NCBI RefSeq assembly: GCF_034675905.1
Contig: NZ_JAUCCV010000010.1
Location: 62,001 to 126,000, forward strand
Direction: 5' to 3'
Source: Castellaniella sp034675905
GTDB taxonomy: Bacteria > Pseudomonadota > Gammaproteobacteria > Burkholderiales > Burkholderiaceae_B
DNA length: 64,000 nucleotides
A program made the translations under genes and the position numbers. Numbering within the stretch: the first letter of the stretch is position 1; every line of letters starts with the position of its first letter. The notes beneath the pieces are model-generated. The model made no database searches. It worked only from the letters and a program-made list of their open reading frames with translations, and was not told where the DNA came from. Below, one piece after another: positions 1 to 9,275 of this stretch.

Positions 1-1
1 G

Positions 2-145
2 GTGGCTTTCGGCAAGTCTTTCATCAGCAATCCCGATCTGGTCGAGCGGCTGCGCCAGGGCGCCGGGCTGAATGCAAGCGACAGCAGCACCTATTACGGC
101 GGCGGCGCACACGGGTATATCGATTACCCGACACTGGGCGGCTAG
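2..145 (+). CDS. C-terminus of old-yellow-enzyme alkene reductase (NemA-like), truncated by window start
   Basis: The open frame entering from the window edge encodes about 47 residues ending at TAG. It contains FGKSFISNPDLVERL and a YYGGGAHGYIDYP tail. This is the typical C-terminal end of FMN-dependent NADH:flavin oxidoreductases of the N-ethylmaleimide reductase/xenobiotic reductase type, cytoplasmic enzymes that reduce activated C=C bonds. The catalytic barrel lies outside the window, so the substrate cannot be judged. It is followed tail-to-tail by a permease gene on the other strand. Confidence 0.75.
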   Translation: MAFGKSFISNPDLVERLRQGAGLNASDSSTYYGGGAHGYIDYPTLGG

Positions 146-164
146 GGACCCCTGACCGGTCCGG

Positions 165-1052
165 CTACGGCCGGACCACCCTGGCGGCCGGCCAACGCAC
201 CAGCCCCAGCGCCAGGGCGGTACCCACCAGCACCACGGCGGCCCCGGCCATGATCTGCCGCGTCACGACCTCATCCAGAAACCATACCCCCCACAGCACC
301 CCGAAGACCGGCACCAGGAACGTCACGCTGACCGCCCCGGTCGGCCCCATGCTGGCGATCAGGCGAAAGAAAACGATATAGGCCATGCTGGTGCACACCA
401 GGGCCAGCGCAATGGTGGCGATCCAGGCATCCCACGAGACGGCCTGGGATGGCCAGTCGGTGATCGCCAGAGGCGCCAGCACCAGGGCAGCAGCCACCAT
501 GCTGCCCGTCGCGTTGGACAGTGCATCGACATCGCTAAGGAACCGCTTGGTCCAATTGGCGGCAATGCCGTAGAACAAGGGGGCGGACACCGCCGCCAGC
601 ACTGCCGGACCATCACCGCCCGCGCTGAAATCCAGCTTGTCCCAGACCAGCACCACGATCCCCAGCACCGCGATGGCCAGGCCCAGCGCCCGCATCCACG
701 GCAAGCGGTCCTTCAGCCACAACCAGCCGATCACGGCGCCCCACACCGGCGTGACGGCGTTGGTCACAGCCATGAAACCGGCCCCCAGCGACTGCGCGGC
801 ATAGGCATACAACAGAAAAGGAATGGCGGCATTCAAAGCGCCCACCACCAGGATTGCCTTCCATCGGCGCAACATCAAGGGCAGCCGGCCGCGCAGGATC
901 GCCAGCGGCAGCAAGGTCAAGGCGGCCAGCCCCACACGCAGTTCCATCAAGGGCCCGGGACCGAATTCAGGCACGGCCACACGCATGAACAGGAAAGACC
1001 CGCCCCACACCGCCGCCAGCAGCAGCAAGGCCAATAAATCGTGACGACGCAT
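165..1052 (-). CDS. EamA/DMT-family permease
   Basis: About 295 residues with roughly ten hydrophobic segments arranged as two EamA repeats of five helices, the usual size for the drug/metabolite transporter superfamily. The GGSFLFMR and GVLWGVWFLDE stretches are typical of the first and second repeat. It is an inner-membrane exporter or importer of small metabolites; the substrate cannot be told. I chose the ATG followed by RRHDLLALL because it lies directly before the first helix. A TTG 36 bases upstream is also open, but neither has a good ribosome-binding site. It is monocistronic. Confidence 0.8.
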   Translation of the reverse strand: MRRHDLLALLLLAAVWGGSFLFMRVAVPEFGPGPLMELRVGLAALTLLPLAILRGRLPLMLRRWKAILVVGALNAAIPFLLYAYAAQSLGAGFMAVTNAVTPVWGAVIGWLWLKDRLPWMRALGLAIAVLGIVVLVWDKLDFSAGGDGPAVLAAVSAPLFYGIAANWTKRFLSDVDALSNATGSMVAAALVLAPLAITDWPSQAVSWDAWIATIALALVCTSMAYIVFFRLIASMGPTGAVSVTFLVPVFGVLWGVWFLDEVVTRQIMAGAAVVLVGTALALGLVRWPAARVVRP

Positions 1053-1389
1053 GGGGTTGGATGTCCAATCAGAGGATGCGCCATTCAAAGGGCGCGAATC
1101 AGAAACGGACGGACGACGGCGCCGCGTGCCGGGCAGGCCGGCGCTTGTCGCCCGGAGCAGGCAATTTACCCGGCCAGCCCGGGCGCCGTCCAGTGCCCTG
1201 CAAAACCATGATACCTACCTGACCTGGGGTTCTCCTCTCTTTCGCTTTCCAGAACCGAGTCCTATCATGTAGCACCGGCATACAGCCGGTGCGGCGGCAG
1301 TGCCCACCCTGCGCTCGCCAGCATGGCGGACATGATCACAGAAAGAACATCGGCTGCTTCGTGACTTCAACACAACAGGAGACTCACAC
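1053..1389. promoter_or_regulatory. Intergenic region upstream of aapJ with a perfect hairpin
   Basis: This stretch between divergent genes must carry the promoter of the aap operon. The most visible element is a perfect 8-bp inverted repeat, GCACCGGC-ATACA-GCCGGTGC, at 1273-1293. It has no T-tract, so it is not a standard intrinsic terminator. It may be a 5'-leader structure or a protein-binding site for aap transcription. A clear AGGAGA ribosome-binding site lies 8-9 bases before the aapJ ATG. Confidence 0.4.
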
Positions 1390-2418
1390 ATGCGCAACAC
1401 CACATCCAAAGCGGTATTGACCGTGCTCGCGCTGGGATTCGCCGGCGCCTACGCGACCAGTGCCTCGGCGACCACCTTGGCCGACGTCCAGCAACGCGAC
1501 TATGTCCGTTGCGGGGTCAACACGGGCTTGCCAGGATTCGCCGCCCCTGACGACAAAGGCCAATGGGCAGGCCTGGACGTCGATTTCTGCCGCGCCGTCG
1601 CCGCCGCCGTTCTGGGCGACGCCACCAAGGTCCAGTTCGCGCCGCTGCCAGACAAAGAACGCTTCACGGCGCTGCAGACCGGCGCCATCGACCTGCTGGC
1701 GCACAACGCGACCTGGACGCTGACCCGGGATGCGGAACTGGGCGTCAGTTTCACCGGCGTCACGTTCTACGACGGCCAAGGATTCATGGTCAAGAAATCA
1801 CTGGGCGTCGATCACATCAAAGACCTGTCCGGCGCCACGGTCTGCACCATCACCGGCACCACCACCGAACTGAACCTGGCCGATTATTTCCGCGCCCACA
1901 AGATGAAGTACACCCCGCTGGTCGTGGACAACACGGCGGCATCCATCACGGCATTCAAAGACGGCCGCTGCGATACCCTGACATCGGATTCATCCCAGCT
2001 GGCCGCCCTGCGCGTCAAGCTCTCCAACCCCGACGATGCCGTCATCCTGCCGGAACTGATCTCCAAGGAACCGCTCAGCCCCGCCGTCGCCAAGGGCGAC
2101 CCGCAATGGGACACGCTGGTCCGCTGGACCTACTATTCCATCATCCGGGCGGAAGAACTGGGCGTGACCTCCAAGAACGTTGACGAGATGATGAAGTCCG
2201 ACAATCCGCTGGTCCAGCGCCTGCTGGGCACTGCCGACCACATGGGCCAGAAACTAGGCCTGAAGGATCAGTTCGCCTACAACGTCATCAAGCAGGTGGG
2301 CAACTACGGCGAGATGTTCGACCACACGGTCGGCGCCAACGGTCCGCTGGGCCTGAAGCGCGGGGTCAACGCGCTCTGGACCGACGGCGGCCTGATGTAC
2401 GCCATGCCGCTGCGCTGA
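1390..2418 (+). CDS. aapJ: Periplasmic general amino-acid-binding protein of ABC transporter (AapJ/BztA-like)
   Basis: 342 residues with a signal peptide ending ATSASA before residue 28, then a family-3 solute-binding fold. YVRCGVNTGLPGF, WAGLDVDFCRAVAAAV and the TVCTITGTTTELNLADYF region are characteristic of AapJ, the periplasmic receptor for a broad range of L-amino acids. It is followed by two permeases and an ATPase in the same direction, giving the complete aapJQMP order. An AGGAGA site precedes the start. Expression is probably nitrogen-related as in other proteobacteria, but no specific site is visible here. Confidence 0.9.
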   Translation: MRNTTSKAVLTVLALGFAGAYATSASATTLADVQQRDYVRCGVNTGLPGFAAPDDKGQWAGLDVDFCRAVAAAVLGDATKVQFAPLPDKERFTALQTGAIDLLAHNATWTLTRDAELGVSFTGVTFYDGQGFMVKKSLGVDHIKDLSGATVCTITGTTTELNLADYFRAHKMKYTPLVVDNTAASITAFKDGRCDTLTSDSSQLAALRVKLSNPDDAVILPELISKEPLSPAVAKGDPQWDTLVRWTYYSIIRAEELGVTSKNVDEMMKSDNPLVQRLLGTADHMGQKLGLKDQFAYNVIKQVGNYGEMFDHTVGANGPLGLKRGVNALWTDGGLMYAMPLR

Positions 2419-2489
2419 TCCTGGCCTGCGGATAGCCTTTCCGTCGACGCGTGCTGCCGGGCCGGACCCGCGCAGCACGCCATGCATCC

Positions 2490-3686
2490 ATGACAAACAT
2501 CGATACGCATTCCCACCGCCCCCCCGCACGCCGATGGCGCAACGATCCCCGCATCCGCGCCATCCTGTTCCAGGGGCTTGCCCTGGCGCTGGTCGTCTGG
2601 CTGGGCTGGACGCTGTTCAACAATACGCTGGACAACATGCAGGCCCGAGGCATCCGCACGGGCTTTGGATTCCTGGAAAACCAGGCGGGTTTCGGCGTGC
2701 TGTTCTCGCTGATCCCCTACAACGAGAGCATGAGCTATTTCCGCGTGTTCCTGGTCGGTTTGCTGAATACCGTGCTGGTGTCGGCGATCGGGATCGTGCT
2801 GGCCACCATCCTGGGCTTCATCATCGGCATTGCGCGCCTGTCCAGCAACTGGCTGGTATCCAAGATCGCCCTGGCCTACATCGAAATCTTCCGCAACATC
2901 CCGCTGCTGCTGCAGATCTTTTTCTGGTATTTCGCGGTCATCCGCAGCCTGCCCGGCACCCGCAACAGCATCAATATGCTGGACCTGATCTACCTGAACA
3001 ACCGGGGCGTCTATCTGCCCGCCCCGCAGACCGAACCCGGCTTCGGCTTCGTCACCCTGGCCTTTGCGCTGGCTATTGCCGCCAGCCTGGGGTGGGCGGC
3101 TTACGTCCGCCGCCGCCAGGAACGCACCGGCCGCCGCCTGCCGGTCTTCTGGATCAATACCGCCCTGATCATCGGGCTGCCGATCCTGGTCTTTCTGCTG
3201 CTGGGCATGCCGCTGCACTGGAGCATCCCCGCCCTGCGCGGATTCAACTACAGCGGCGGACTGAACTTCATCCCCGAACTGGGCGCCCTGCTGTTGGCCC
3301 TGACCATGTTCACCGCCGCCTTCATCGCCGAAATCGTGCGATCCGGCATCGAATCCGTCAACAAAGGCCAGCGCGAAGCCGCATCCGCACTGGGCCTGCG
3401 GCCTAGCCGGTCGCTGCGCCTGGTGATCATCCCCCAGGCCCTGCGCGTCATCATCCCGCAGCTGACCACGCAGTACCTGGACCTGTTCAAGAACTCTTCC
3501 CTGGCGACCGCCATCGGCTATCCGGACCTGGTGGCCGTCTTCATGGGTACCACCCTGAACCAGACCGGCCGCGCGGTGGAAATCGTCGCCATCACCATGG
3601 GGGTCTACCTGACGATCAGCCTGCTGATTTCCCTGAGCATGAATCTGTATAACCAAGGGGTTGCGCTACGGGGGGGACGCTCATGA
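2490..3686 (+). CDS. aapQ: Amino-acid ABC transporter permease AapQ
   Basis: About 398 residues. A cytoplasmic N-terminus precedes a first helix near VVWLGWTLFNN, and the HisM-type permease domain sits in the C-terminal half. The EAA loop is readable as QREAASALGLRPSRSLRLV. The long insertion between the first and second helices is typical of AapQ rather than of shorter polar amino-acid permeases. I chose the ATG followed by TNIDTHSH; the frame is open further upstream but runs into the gap after aapJ. It overlaps aapM by an ATGA, so the two are translationally coupled. Confidence 0.9.
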   Translation: MTNIDTHSHRPPARRWRNDPRIRAILFQGLALALVVWLGWTLFNNTLDNMQARGIRTGFGFLENQAGFGVLFSLIPYNESMSYFRVFLVGLLNTVLVSAIGIVLATILGFIIGIARLSSNWLVSKIALAYIEIFRNIPLLLQIFFWYFAVIRSLPGTRNSINMLDLIYLNNRGVYLPAPQTEPGFGFVTLAFALAIAASLGWAAYVRRRQERTGRRLPVFWINTALIIGLPILVFLLLGMPLHWSIPALRGFNYSGGLNFIPELGALLLALTMFTAAFIAEIVRSGIESVNKGQREAASALGLRPSRSLRLVIIPQALRVIIPQLTTQYLDLFKNSSLATAIGYPDLVAVFMGTTLNQTGRAVEIVAITMGVYLTISLLISLSMNLYNQGVALRGGRS

Positions 3687-4795
3687 CGGCACATCCCGAC
3701 ACCCCGGGCGCCGCGCCCGACCTGCCGCCCCCCAGATCCGAGGTCGGCTTCATCGGCTGGGCCCGCAAGCACCTGTTTTCGACCTGGTACAACAGCCTGC
3801 TGACGATCCTGCTGGCCTATGCCCTGATCCAGACCCTGGCGCCCTTTCTGGACTGGTCCGTCATCAACGCCCGGTTCTTGGGGACATCCGAAGCCGACTG
3901 CACCCGTGGCGCCGCCTGCTGGGTGTTCGTCAGCCAGCGCCTGAATTTCTTCATCTACGGTTTTTACCCCGATGCCGAGACCTGGCGCGTCAACATCGTG
4001 TTCGCCATCATCGCCGTGTGTTTCGTGCCGCAGATGATTCCGCGCTTCCCCGGGCGGCGGATCCTGCTGGCGCTGGGTTTCACGGTCTTGCCCGTCGCCG
4101 GCTTCATCCTGATCTACGGCGGGATTTTCGGGCTGCCGGTCGTCGCCACCAACAAATGGGGCGGCCTGATGCTGACGCTGGTGCTGGCCTATTCCGGCAT
4201 GGTGGCCTCACTGCCCATCGGTATTCTGCTGGCCCTGGGCCGGCGTTCGAAAATGCCTGCCATCCGCGGCCTGTCGGTGGCCTTCATCGAACTATGGCGC
4301 GGCGTGCCCCTGATCACCGTGTTCTTCATGGCATCCGTCATGATTCCCCTGTTCCTGCCGCAGGGCGTGACCTTCGACAAGCTCCTGCGGGTCTTTATCG
4401 GCATGAGCTGCTTCTGGGGCGCCTACATGGCCGAAATCGTGCGCGGCGGCCTGCAGGCGATTTCACCCGGCCAATACGAGGCCGCCGACGCCCTGGGCCT
4501 GGGCTACTGGAAAAAGATGATCCTGATCATCCTGCCCCAGGCGCTCAAGACTGTCATCCCCGGCATCGTCAATACCCTGATCGCCCTGTTCAAGGACACC
4601 ACGCTGGTCCTGATCATCGGCCTGTTCGATATCCTCGGCACGATCCAGTCCACGATTTCCGACCCCGCCTGGGGTGACGTCACGACGGAAGCCTATCTGT
4701 TCGTGGCCGCCATCTTCTTCGTGTTCACCTTTGGCCTGTCCCTGTACAGCCGCAACCTGGAACGCAAGCTGCGCGCCGGGGCCGGCGATGAATAG
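3683..4795 (+). CDS. aapM: Amino-acid ABC transporter permease AapM
   Basis: 370 residues with eight or so membrane segments. The C-terminal EAA loop reads GQYEAADALGLGYWKKMILI, and LFKDTTLVLIIGLFDILGT closes the permease domain, as in AapM/BztC. It partners with AapQ to form the heteromeric channel. The start overlaps aapQ by four bases, and the end overlaps the ATG chosen for aapP (GATGAATAG), indicating one polycistronic mRNA. Confidence 0.9.
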   Translation: MTAHPDTPGAAPDLPPPRSEVGFIGWARKHLFSTWYNSLLTILLAYALIQTLAPFLDWSVINARFLGTSEADCTRGAACWVFVSQRLNFFIYGFYPDAETWRVNIVFAIIAVCFVPQMIPRFPGRRILLALGFTVLPVAGFILIYGGIFGLPVVATNKWGGLMLTLVLAYSGMVASLPIGILLALGRRSKMPAIRGLSVAFIELWRGVPLITVFFMASVMIPLFLPQGVTFDKLLRVFIGMSCFWGAYMAEIVRGGLQAISPGQYEAADALGLGYWKKMILIILPQALKTVIPGIVNTLIALFKDTTLVLIIGLFDILGTIQSTISDPAWGDVTTEAYLFVAAIFFVFTFGLSLYSRNLERKLRAGAGDE

Positions 4796-5588
4796 CCAGG
4801 CGCGCACCTTTGACCTTCATCCCGCCATGTCCAGTGAAACCGCTACCCCCAAAGACACCGTCATCCACGTCGAAGGCGTGCACAAGTGGTACGGACAGTT
4901 CCATGTCCTGAAAGACATCAACCTGACCGTGCAGCGCGGCGAGCGCATCGTGATCTGCGGGCCATCGGGCTCGGGGAAATCGACCTTTATCCGCTGCATC
5001 AACCGGCTGGAAGAACACCAGCGCGGCCACATCAGCGTCGACGGCGTGGAACTGACCGCCGACGTCAAGGACATCGAGCTCATCCGCAGCCGCGTGGGCA
5101 TGGTGTTTCAGCAGTTCAACCTGTTCCCCCATCTGACCGTCATGCAGAACTGCTGCCTGGCCCCGATGTGGGTCAGCAAAACCCCCCGGCGCGAAGCGGA
5201 AGCCACCGCCATGGAATACCTGAACCGCGTGCGCATCCCCGACCAGGCGCATAAATTCCCCGCCCAGTTATCGGGCGGACAGCAACAGCGCGTGGCCATC
5301 GCCCGGGCGCTGTGCATGAGGCCGGACGTCATGCTGTTCGACGAGCCGACATCCGCCCTGGACCCGGAAATGATCAAGGAAGTCCTGGACGTCATGATCG
5401 AATTGGCACAGTCCGGCATGACGATGCTGTGCGTGACACACGAAATGGGCTTTGCCAAGACGATTGCAGATCGGGTGATCTTTATGGACAAGGGGCAGAT
5501 CATCGAAGAAGCGCCGCCGGCGGAATTCTTTTCACAGCCCAAGAGTGCGCGAACGAAGTTGTTTCTGGAGCAGATTCTGGATCACTGA
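4788..5588 (+). CDS. aapP: Amino-acid ABC transporter ATP-binding protein AapP
   Basis: About 266 residues from the coupled ATG; an internal ATG at 4827 would give about 253, closer to the family norm. Walker A GPSGSGKST, Q-loop QQFNLFPHLT, signature LSGGQQQR, Walker B MLFDEPTSAL and the switch histidine VTHEMGF are all intact. This is the ATPase of the Aap system, acting as a dimer on the cytoplasmic face of AapQM. It is the last gene of the operon; no clear terminator hairpin is visible after it. Confidence 0.9.
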   Translation: MNSQARTFDLHPAMSSETATPKDTVIHVEGVHKWYGQFHVLKDINLTVQRGERIVICGPSGSGKSTFIRCINRLEEHQRGHISVDGVELTADVKDIELIRSRVGMVFQQFNLFPHLTVMQNCCLAPMWVSKTPRREAEATAMEYLNRVRIPDQAHKFPAQLSGGQQQRVAIARALCMRPDVMLFDEPTSALDPEMIKEVLDVMIELAQSGMTMLCVTHEMGFAKTIADRVIFMDKGQIIEEAPPAEFFSQPKSARTKLFLEQILDH

Positions 5589-5669
5589 GGCACCGCACCA
5601 CCCAGCGCCCAGGACAGTACAATTCTGGATGGCCCCGGCCACCCAAGTTTATGTCACCTGAGGCCCGCC

Positions 5670-6905
5670 TTGGCACACACAGAATCTGCAGCTGCACACA
5701 CAGAGCCCCCCGCCCCCTCCGCCAGCGATCAACGCAACAACATCACGCGCCTGACGGTCGCGCAGGCGCTGGCCGGGGCCAATGCCGTCGTGGTCTATGC
5801 CACGGGCGCCATCATCGGCAATATGCTGGCCCCGGACAAGACGCTGGCCACGCTGCCGATTTCCATTTTCGTCGTGGGCATGGCCGCCTGCATCTTGCCC
5901 GCCGGCGCCATTGCGCGGCGCCACGGCCGCCGCATGGCGTTTCTGGCGGGAACCGGCTGCGGCGTGCTGGTGGGGCTGCTGGCGGCACTGGCGGTGATGC
6001 TCGGCTCGTTCTGGCTGTTCTGCTTTGCCACCTTCTTCGGGGGCGCCTACGCGGCGGTCGTGCTGTCGTTCCGCTTCGCCGCCGCCGACGGCGTCAGCCC
6101 TGCGGCAAGACCCCGCGCCCTGTCATTCGTCATGGGCGGCGGCGTGGCGGCAGGCATCGTCGGGCCGACGCTGGTCACCTACACCATGGACCTATGGCCG
6201 CCCCACATGTTTGCAGCCACCTTCATCGCCCAAGCCGTGGCTGCGGCGCTGTCCGCCATCGTGCTGATCGGCGTCAAATTGCCTATGCCCACCGCCGCAG
6301 AGCGGACAGGCGGCAGACCGATGCACATCATCGCGCGCCAGCCGCTCTTTGCGACTGCCGTGATCTGCGGCGCGGTCTCGTACATGCTCATGAACTTCCT
6401 GATGACGGTGGCTCCCTTGGCCATGCACCTGAGCGGCCATTCCCAGACAGACTCGAATCTGGGGCTGCAATGGCACGTCATCGCCATGTACGCACCCAGT
6501 TTCTTTACCGGCCGGCTGATCACCCGCTTTGGCGCCGGACGCATCGTGATGACAGGGCTGCTGCTCAGCGGTCTATCCGCCGCGGTGGGCCTGACGGGCA
6601 TTGATGTCACCCATTTCTGGCTGACCTTGATTTTGCTGGGCTTGGGATGGAATTTCGGCTTTATCGGGGCATCCGCGCTGGTCTTGGAGTGCCACCGCCC
6701 TGAGGAGAAAACCCGGGTTCAATCGCTGAATGACTTCATCGTGTTCGGGACGATGGCGATCGGTTCCTTTGCATCGGGCGGGATATTGGCGGCCTATGAC
6801 TGGGATATGGTGCTGTGGGTTTCGTTTGTGCCGCTGGTGCTGGCGGTAGTCGCGCTGGGCATGCAGTGGTCGCATGCCAATCAGACGGCGGGGAATGTCG
6901 CGTGA
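5670..6905 (+). CDS. MFS permease, probable TTG start
   Basis: About 411 residues with twelve predicted helices and the MFS loop motif GAIARRHGRR between helices 2 and 3. The central loop around PTAAERTGGRPMH separates two six-helix halves. The start is inferred to be TTG at 5670, preceded by GAGG seven bases upstream; the first in-frame ATG would delete the first helix. Substrate is unknown. The 3' end overlaps the convergent LysR gene by about 25 bases. Confidence 0.75.
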   Translation: MAHTESAAAHTEPPAPSASDQRNNITRLTVAQALAGANAVVVYATGAIIGNMLAPDKTLATLPISIFVVGMAACILPAGAIARRHGRRMAFLAGTGCGVLVGLLAALAVMLGSFWLFCFATFFGGAYAAVVLSFRFAAADGVSPAARPRALSFVMGGGVAAGIVGPTLVTYTMDLWPPHMFAATFIAQAVAAALSAIVLIGVKLPMPTAAERTGGRPMHIIARQPLFATAVICGAVSYMLMNFLMTVAPLAMHLSGHSQTDSNLGLQWHVIAMYAPSFFTGRLITRFGAGRIVMTGLLLSGLSAAVGLTGIDVTHFWLTLILLGLGWNFGFIGASALVLECHRPEEKTRVQSLNDFIVFGTMAIGSFASGGILAAYDWDMVLWVSFVPLVLAVVALGMQWSHANQTAGNVA

Positions 6906-7837
6906 TGCATGCCTGGCCTGGGCCGGGATACGACAGGCGTGCGCTGCGCCATCAATTCCACCAGCCAGTCGATGAACACGCGCAATTTCGCGCTGATATG
7001 CCGATTCTGGGGGAATGCGACATACATCGGCATCGGGTCAATCTGCCAATCCGCAAATAAGGGAATCAGCTCACCCTGCGCCACATGCGCCTGGGCCATA
7101 TAAGACGGCATCCAAAGTGCGCCGATCCCTGCCAAGCCTGCCGCCAAATAGGCATTGCCATCGTCGACCACCAGGGCAGGCCGGCCCTGCACCTCAATGC
7201 TCTCGTCGCCACGATGCATGATGCACGGAAAGACACGCCGAGTACGCGATCCAGCAAATCCCACGATGCGGTGATGCGGCAGATCCAGCTCTCCAGGGTG
7301 ATCGGGATGACCCGCCCGCGCGAGATAGCTTGGCGCGGCATATACCGCCAGCGGCAAATCCGCGGCATGCCGCGCCACCAGCGACTGCTTGCTTATCTCC
7401 CCGCCACGCACGACGCAATCCACATTTTCATCAATCAGGTCCACGACACGATCACTGACTCCCAAGTGCAGCTGGATATCGGGATACTTGGCATGAAAAT
7501 CCGGCAAGGCCGGCACCAGAATCATGCTGGCAAACGGACTGGGCACATCCACCCGCAGCCTGCCCCGAGGCGACGCCAGGGCGCCGGACAGGCTGGTTTC
7601 CGCATCATCCATATCGGCCAACAAGCGCAGCACCCGGTCGTAATACGCTGCGCCGTCCGGGGTGACCTTGACCTTGCGCGTCGTGCGGTTCAGCAGCCGG
7701 ACACGCAGATGCGCCTCTAGTTGCTGCACCAGTTGCGTCACGGTCGTCTTACTCAGATGCAGGGTGTCTGCCGCCTTGGTGAAACTGCCCGTTTCCACGA
7801 CTCGAGCAAAGGCCTGCATGGCATCGAAACGATCCAT
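6881..7837 (-). CDS. LysR-family transcriptional regulator
   Basis: 318 residues: an N-terminal winged helix (MQAFARVVETGSFTKAAD, then TVTQLVQQLEAHLRVRLLNR) and a periplasmic-binding-protein-like effector domain. The subgroup resembles the many DsdC/YafC-like LysR proteins. It is divergently oriented from a RidA-like and an SDR gene. An inverted repeat lies in the shared intergenic region, so it most likely controls that pair and itself. Confidence 0.85.
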   Translation of the reverse strand: MDRFDAMQAFARVVETGSFTKAADTLHLSKTTVTQLVQQLEAHLRVRLLNRTTRKVKVTPDGAAYYDRVLRLLADMDDAETSLSGALASPRGRLRVDVPSPFASMILVPALPDFHAKYPDIQLHLGVSDRVVDLIDENVDCVVRGGEISKQSLVARHAADLPLAVYAAPSYLARAGHPDHPGELDLPHHRIVGFAGSRTRRVFPCIMHRGDESIEVQGRPALVVDDGNAYLAAGLAGIGALWMPSYMAQAHVAQGELIPLFADWQIDPMPMYVAFPQNRHISAKLRVFIDWLVELMAQRTPVVSRPRPGMHHATFPAV

Positions 7838-7860
7838 CTGCCCTCCTCAGGCGCTGGCAT

Positions 7861-7879
7861 TGTTTGGTTTTCACAAACA
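7861..7879. promoter_or_regulatory. Putative LysR operator (TGTTTG-N7-CAAACA)
   Basis: A 19-bp inverted repeat, TGTTTG-GTTTTCA-CAAACA, starts 24 bases upstream of the LysR start codon and lies in the gap shared with the divergent RidA-like gene. Its position and T-N11-A-like symmetry fit a LysR recognition site. Confidence 0.5.
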
Positions 7880-7982
7880 GTCTTGTGTGTGTTTGCCAGT
7901 TTATCAGCCGATTGTCCGTCCCTAGAATGCCTAACAGCCAGCCTCCAACCGGCATCAACCCAATCACGAAGGAAGCCATTCC

Positions 7983-8372
7983 ATGACAACACGCCACGCT
8001 GTTTTTCCACCCGGACGCCAGGCTCTTTATGAACGGCACCGCTACTCGCCTGCCATCAAATCCAACGGTTTTCTTTTCGTCTCTGGCCAGGTCGGCAGCC
8101 TGGAAGACGGTTCGCCGCAAGCAGGGCTGAAAGAACAGGTGCGACAGGCCTTTGAAAACCTGAACGCCATCCTGGCGGCCGCCGGATGCAGCTTTGATGA
8201 TGTGGTCGACATCACGGTTTTCATGATCGATCCGCAATCGACCGCGGAGGAAATCTGGCAGGTGGTACCTGACTATTGGGGTGCTGCGCCATATCCGACC
8301 TTGACCGCCGTGGGTGTCACCTGGCTGTCCGGATTTGATTTTGAAATCAAGATCATTGCGAAGTTGCCGTAG
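7983..8372 (+). CDS. RidA-family (YjgF/YER057c/UK114) protein with altered active site
   Basis: 129 residues forming a single RidA domain: FLFVSGQVG, a central LNAILAAAGCSFDDVVDITVFM and the C-terminal YPTLTAVGVTWL strand. Canonical RidA imine deaminases have an arginine in this strand (P-A-R-T); here the equivalent stretch reads P-T-L-T. It may therefore belong to a Rid subfamily without enamine/imine deaminase activity. An AAGGA site precedes the ATG. It lies upstream of an SDR gene and divergent from a LysR regulator. Confidence 0.8.
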   Translation: MTTRHAVFPPGRQALYERHRYSPAIKSNGFLFVSGQVGSLEDGSPQAGLKEQVRQAFENLNAILAAAGCSFDDVVDITVFMIDPQSTAEEIWQVVPDYWGAAPYPTLTAVGVTWLSGFDFEIKIIAKLP

Positions 8373-8516
8373 GGGGAGGTCATGTGCACGCGGATATATC
8401 CGCCGATGTCTACTTGACGGGAATGACTACACCCCAGGTGAGCGCAAGAAACCGATAGCAGCACTGTCTATCGCTCAACTAGTCTTCCATGACGTAACAC
8501 TCTGGAAAGACACGTC

Positions 8517-9275
8517 ATGGAACTGGAAAGTAAAACCATCATCATCACCGGCGCAAGCAGCGGGATCGGCGCGGCGGCGGCGCGGCTGTTCGCATCCGAA
8601 GGGGCTAATGTGGTGCTCGGCGCACGGCGGTCCGAGAAGCTCGAGGCCCTGGCAGAAACGATTCATCAAACCCACGGCAAGGCCGTATTTTTGGCTGGCG
8701 ACATCAAGGATCAGGGCTACGCCGATGCTCTTGTCGACCTTGCGACACATGCGTTCGGCGGGTTGGACGGGGCATTCAACAACGCCGGTACGGTGGGCGA
8801 GATGCGGCCTGCCCCGGATATGAGCATCGACAATTGGCTGGATGTCATTTCAGTCAATCTGACGGGCGCCTTTCTGGCAGCCAAGGCGCAGATACCTGCC
8901 ATGAAGGCGCGCGGAAAAGGCTCGATCGTCTTCACCTCGTCATTCGTAGGTTTCGGCAACGGCGGCATGCCGGGCATGGGAGCTTATGCGGCATCGAAGG
9001 CGGGATTGGTCGGCTTGACGCAATCGCTGGCTTCGGATCATGCCATCGAGGGCATCCGCGTCAATGCGCTCTTACCAGGCGGCACGATCACGCCCAGCGG
9101 GGGCGAAGGCAATCCAGCCGCCTTGGAGTTCATCGCCAGCTTGCATCCCATGAAGCGGATGGCAAGCCCCAAGGAGATTGCGCAGGCCGCCCTGTTCCTC
9201 CTTTCTGATCGATCCAGCTTCATGACCGGGAGCCCGATGATCGTAGACGGCGGAATATCCGTTCGGCTGACATAA
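8517..9275 (+). CDS. Short-chain dehydrogenase/reductase
   Basis: 252 residues, classical SDR. The cofactor motif TGASSGIG is near the N-terminus. NNAG is near residue 84, the catalytic Ser lies in FTSSFVGFG, and the YAASK catalytic pair is near residue 155. The residues after the second strand (GARRSEK) carry arginine, which favours NADP(H). It has its own GGAAAG ribosome-binding site. The substrate is unknown. It may be co-regulated with the upstream RidA-like gene. Confidence 0.8.
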   Translation: MELESKTIIITGASSGIGAAAARLFASEGANVVLGARRSEKLEALAETIHQTHGKAVFLAGDIKDQGYADALVDLATHAFGGLDGAFNNAGTVGEMRPAPDMSIDNWLDVISVNLTGAFLAAKAQIPAMKARGKGSIVFTSSFVGFGNGGMPGMGAYAASKAGLVGLTQSLASDHAIEGIRVNALLPGGTITPSGGEGNPAALEFIASLHPMKRMASPKEIAQAALFLLSDRSSFMTGSPMIVDGGISVRLT

